This document shows positions 23,182-24,794 of a DNA stretch of 24,794 bases, one piece after another; positions within the stretch are counted from its first letter, which is position 1, and the number at the start of each line of letters is the position of its first letter. The stretch spans positions 1-24,794 of the forward strand of contig NZ_JYJG01000224.1 in NCBI RefSeq assembly GCF_000955955.1. Reading direction: 5' to 3'. The position numbers and the translations under genes are program-made. The notes beneath the pieces are model-generated. The model was not told the origin of the DNA. It was given only the letters and a program-made list of their open reading frames with translations, and did no database searches. The DNA comes from Lentzea aerocolonigenes. Its GTDB lineage: Bacteria > Actinomycetota > Actinomycetes > Mycobacteriales > Pseudonocardiaceae.

Positions 23182-23237
23182 GCCCTCGAGAGTGCTCGCG
23201 CGGCCTGGTTCGGGGCATCGGTACAACTACGCACGCA

Positions 23238-23270
23238 TAGAAGTCGTCCATCATCTTTCTGGAGTATCCT
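23238..23270 (+). promoter_or_regulatory. Leaderless promoter and operator-like box of the second TetR gene
   Basis: TATCCT (23265-23270) ends six bases before the GTG at 23277, so the mRNA is probably leaderless. Upstream, bases 23238-23257 begin TAGA and end TCATCTT, matching 13 of 20 positions of the palindrome in the SDR promoter at 24629-24648. Confidence 0.5.
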
Positions 23271-23276
23271 GCGGGC

Positions 23277-23855
23277 GTGGGAAGGTCTTCGCGTGCCGAT
23301 GCGGCACTGCACCGCGAGCAGATCGTGACGGCCACCGCGCAGCTGTTGCGGGAGCGCGGAAGTGCCGGGATCTCCGTGCAGGACGTGATGGGCGCCGCCG
23401 GGCTGAGCCACGGCGGGTTCTACAAGCACTTCGCGTCCAAGGACGAGCTGCTCGGCATCGCGACCGAGGCCGCGTTCGGGTCGGTGCTCGCCCAGCTCGC
23501 GGACCTCACCGGCCGCGAGGACGCCTGGGAGGCGTTCGTCGGCCAGTACCTGGCTCCGGAACACCGGGACTCGCCGGGCACGGGTTGCGCGAACACCGCG
23601 TTGGCGACGGAATCGGCTCGCGCCGGTGACGACGCGCCGCTGCGGACGGCGTACGAGGCCGGGCTGAAGCGGATGATCGAGTTCCTGGTCGCCCTCGAAG
23701 GCCTGCCGGACGACCAGGAAGCGGCTCGCCGCCGGGCACTGGTCGATCTCGCCACGCTGGTCGGCGCCCTCACGATGGCTCGTGCCACCGGGAGGACGCC
23801 GTTGTCGCGGGAGATCCTGGAGACCGTGCGGGACGAGCTCGCGTCCCGCCGCTAG
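23277..23855 (+). CDS. TetR-family regulator (second), converging on SDR gene
   Basis: The 192-aa protein has the helix-turn-helix ISVQDVMGAAGLSHGGFYKHFASKDELL after a basic N-terminus (GRSSRADAALHREQIV). The C-terminal domain contains GTGCANTALATES, a motif seen in the YxaF/LmrA-like TetR group that controls nearby oxidoreductases or efflux. GTG start at 23277 is six bases after a -10 box. It converges with an SDR gene, with a tandem repeat between their stop codons, and its promoter resembles the SDR promoter. It probably represses itself and the SDR. Confidence 0.92.
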   Translation: MGRSSRADAALHREQIVTATAQLLRERGSAGISVQDVMGAAGLSHGGFYKHFASKDELLGIATEAAFGSVLAQLADLTGREDAWEAFVGQYLAPEHRDSPGTGCANTALATESARAGDDAPLRTAYEAGLKRMIEFLVALEGLPDDQEAARRRALVDLATLVGALTMARATGRTPLSREILETVRDELASRR

Positions 23856-23954
23856 CCAACATTCCGAGACGCGCCGCTGGCGAACGTTCCGATACGCGCC
23901 ACTAGCCAACGTTCCGAGACGCGGCACTGGCGAACGTTCCGAGACGCGCCACTA
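23855..23954. repeat. Four tandem copies of a 25-bp repeat between converging genes
   Basis: Units run 23855-23879, 23880-23904, 23905-23929 and 23930-23954. They share AACGTTCCGAGACGCG (first copy AACATT, second GATACG) and alternate between GCCAAC...CTG and GCGAAC...CTA ends. The array spans exactly from the TetR stop (TAG 23853-23855) to the SDR stop (CTA 23952-23954 on this strand). It may act as a terminator or as a variable-number repeat. Confidence 0.9.
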
Positions 23955-24623
23955 GCCAGCGAGGCTGGCCTTGACGGTGCGGGTGAAGTCGTCGGCGAGG
24001 ATCTCGGGCAGTCCCGCGGCGAGCCCGTCCAGCGCGATCTTGGCTACCACTTCCGGATCGGTCTTGTCCTCCTTCGGCACGTACGTGGCCATGTCGGTGT
24101 CCATGTACGCGACGTGCAGAGCGCTGACCTGGATGTTCCTTTCCGCGAGCTCGCCGCGGGTGGCGTTGGTCAACGCCCATGCCGCCGCTTTGGCCGCCGA
24201 GTAGGCGCCGTACTGCGGTGGGTGCGCCCAGGACAGCACCGACAGCACGTTCAGGATTCCGCCGCCTCCGTTGCCTGCGATGACAGGGGCGAACGCGCGT
24301 GTCGTGGCCAGGGTGCCGAAGTAGTGCGTCTCCATTTCCAGCTTGATGTCGTCGAGGGGGCCGGTGGTGAGTTGTGCGTGTGTTGAGACGCCGGCGTTGT
24401 TGATGAGCAAGGTTGCGTCTGGTGCGCTTCTGGCGGCTTCTTCGATCGATTTCGGGTTGGTCACGTCCAGGTAGAGCGGGGTGACGCCGGGGAGGTCGAT
24501 CTTGTCGGGGTGGCGGGAGGTTGCGTAGACCTTGGCGCCGCGTTGTTGTAGTTGAGCTGCTAGGACGCGGCCCAGGCCTCGGTTGGCGCCGGTTACCACG
24601 GCGACGGCGTTGGTGAGTTGCAC
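23952..24623 (-). CDS. Short-chain dehydrogenase/reductase (SDR)
   Basis: The 223-aa classical SDR has the NAD(P)-binding motif TGANRGLG (11-18), NNAG (75-78), and catalytic S128, Y141 and K145 (Y-S-A-A-K). R15 in the glycine motif and SRH after the second strand favour NADPH. The family reduces or oxidises carbonyl/alcohol groups; substrate unknown. The GTG start at 24623 follows TAATCT by six bases and lies downstream of TTGCCA, so the message is leaderless. The gene converges with a TetR gene, and a palindrome covers its promoter, so it is probably the regulator's target. Confidence 0.93.
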   Translation of the reverse strand: MQLTNAVAVVTGANRGLGRVLAAQLQQRGAKVYATSRHPDKIDLPGVTPLYLDVTNPKSIEEAARSAPDATLLINNAGVSTHAQLTTGPLDDIKLEMETHYFGTLATTRAFAPVIAGNGGGGILNVLSVLSWAHPPQYGAYSAAKAAAWALTNATRGELAERNIQVSALHVAYMDTDMATYVPKEDKTDPEVVAKIALDGLAAGLPEILADDFTRTVKASLAG

Positions 24624-24628
24624 GGGTT

Positions 24629-24657
24629 TAGATTACAGGCGTCATCTATTTTGGCAA
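24629..24657 (-). promoter_or_regulatory. SDR promoter with overlapping palindrome
   Basis: On the minus strand TTGCCA (24652-24657) and TAATCT (24630-24635) are spaced 16 bp, six bases before the GTG. TAGATGAC and GTAATCTA (24629-24648) form an inverted repeat matching at 7 of 8 positions with a four-base centre that covers the -10 box and spacer. This suits TetR repression. Confidence 0.65.
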
Positions 24658-24686
24658 GGTTGGTCTGTGTCGCCTGTTGGTGGCCC

Positions 24687-24794
24687 GCGACTGGGTGGGT
24701 GGTCGGCTTGCGTTGGGCGGGTTCCTGTTGCGTGCGTTCCGCGACCGGGCGGGTGGTCGCCTTGCTGGGCGCGACCGGGCGGGTGGTCGGCTTG
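24687..24794. repeat. G-rich 24-bp direct repeats with hairpin arms at the window edge
   Basis: Three copies of GCGACyGGGyGGGTGG followed by TCGsCTTG lie at 24687-24710, 24741-24764 and 24771-24794; the last is cut by the window end. The middle copy has perfect arms GCGACC/GGTCGC around an eight-base loop; the others have five-base arms. Intervals of 54 and 30 bp are multiples of three, so the repeats could also encode a Pro-rich tail (minus-strand frame QADHPPGR, stop at 24642-24644). Confidence 0.7.

Noticed and set aside
23855..23954. CRISPR array
   Set aside because: Repeats are directly abutting without spacers and no cas gene is near.
24642..24794. Minus-strand partial frame QADHPPGR... 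entering from the right edge
   Set aside because: It is a repeat-derived frame of 50 codons ending within the SDR promoter; coding cannot be judged without more sequence.

Overview
The window is GC-rich, with strong G/C preference at third codon positions, many GTG and TTG starts, and several genes whose -10 box lies six bases before the start codon. The gene content (a CvnD-like GTPase, a PknB-like kinase, LLM oxidoreductase, P450/ferredoxin pair, many TetR genes) points to a filamentous actinomycete, probably Pseudonocardiales (Lentzea/Saccharothrix-like). That placement is inference; no rRNA or tRNA gene is present.

Layout. (1) 1-3500: the 3' end of a conservon-type GTPase gene, then a minus-strand operon of a DMATS-type indole prenyltransferase and a tryptophanase-like beta-eliminating lyase. 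This is the core of the known actinomycete route from tryptophan to prenylated indole. An AT-richer gap of about 730 bp follows. (2) 3500-10830: two tandem ABC-F ATPases, a small cupin-like protein, then a compact cassette. The cassette holds a 53-aa peptide with six cysteines in its C-terminal 29 residues, a MauE-thioredoxin fusion, an ABC exporter and a small S26 signal peptidase; the last three overlap by 3-4 bp. I read it as a system that makes, oxidises, exports and trims a three-disulfide secreted peptide, and it is the best candidate here for an undescribed system. An XRE regulator faces it and overlaps its end. (3) 10930-18420: accessory metabolism and signalling: a second-type methionine aminopeptidase, an LLM oxidoreductase, a four-EF-hand calcium-binding protein, an ABM-like protein coupled to an alpha/beta hydrolase, a secreted tannase-family esterase, a transmembrane Ser/Thr kinase with a septum-formation-like sensor domain, and a cupin. 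(4) 18424-22860: a cytosolic-looking penicillin acylase-family Ntn hydrolase, a MocR gene remnant, a [3Fe-4S] ferredoxin and P450 pair, and a divergent TetR regulator with a 25-bp palindrome between them. (5) 22860-24794: a small membrane protein, a second TetR, a 4 x 25-bp tandem repeat between converging stop codons, a short-chain dehydrogenase, and G-rich hairpin repeats at the right edge.

Working together: the prenyltransferase should alkylate L-Trp and the lyase release prenylindole. The MauE-thioredoxin fusion should oxidise the peptide, with the exporter and S26 protease completing secretion. The ABC-F pair could protect ribosomes from an antibiotic. The two TetR genes probably control, respectively, the P450/ferredoxin operon and the SDR, judging by palindromes in those promoters.
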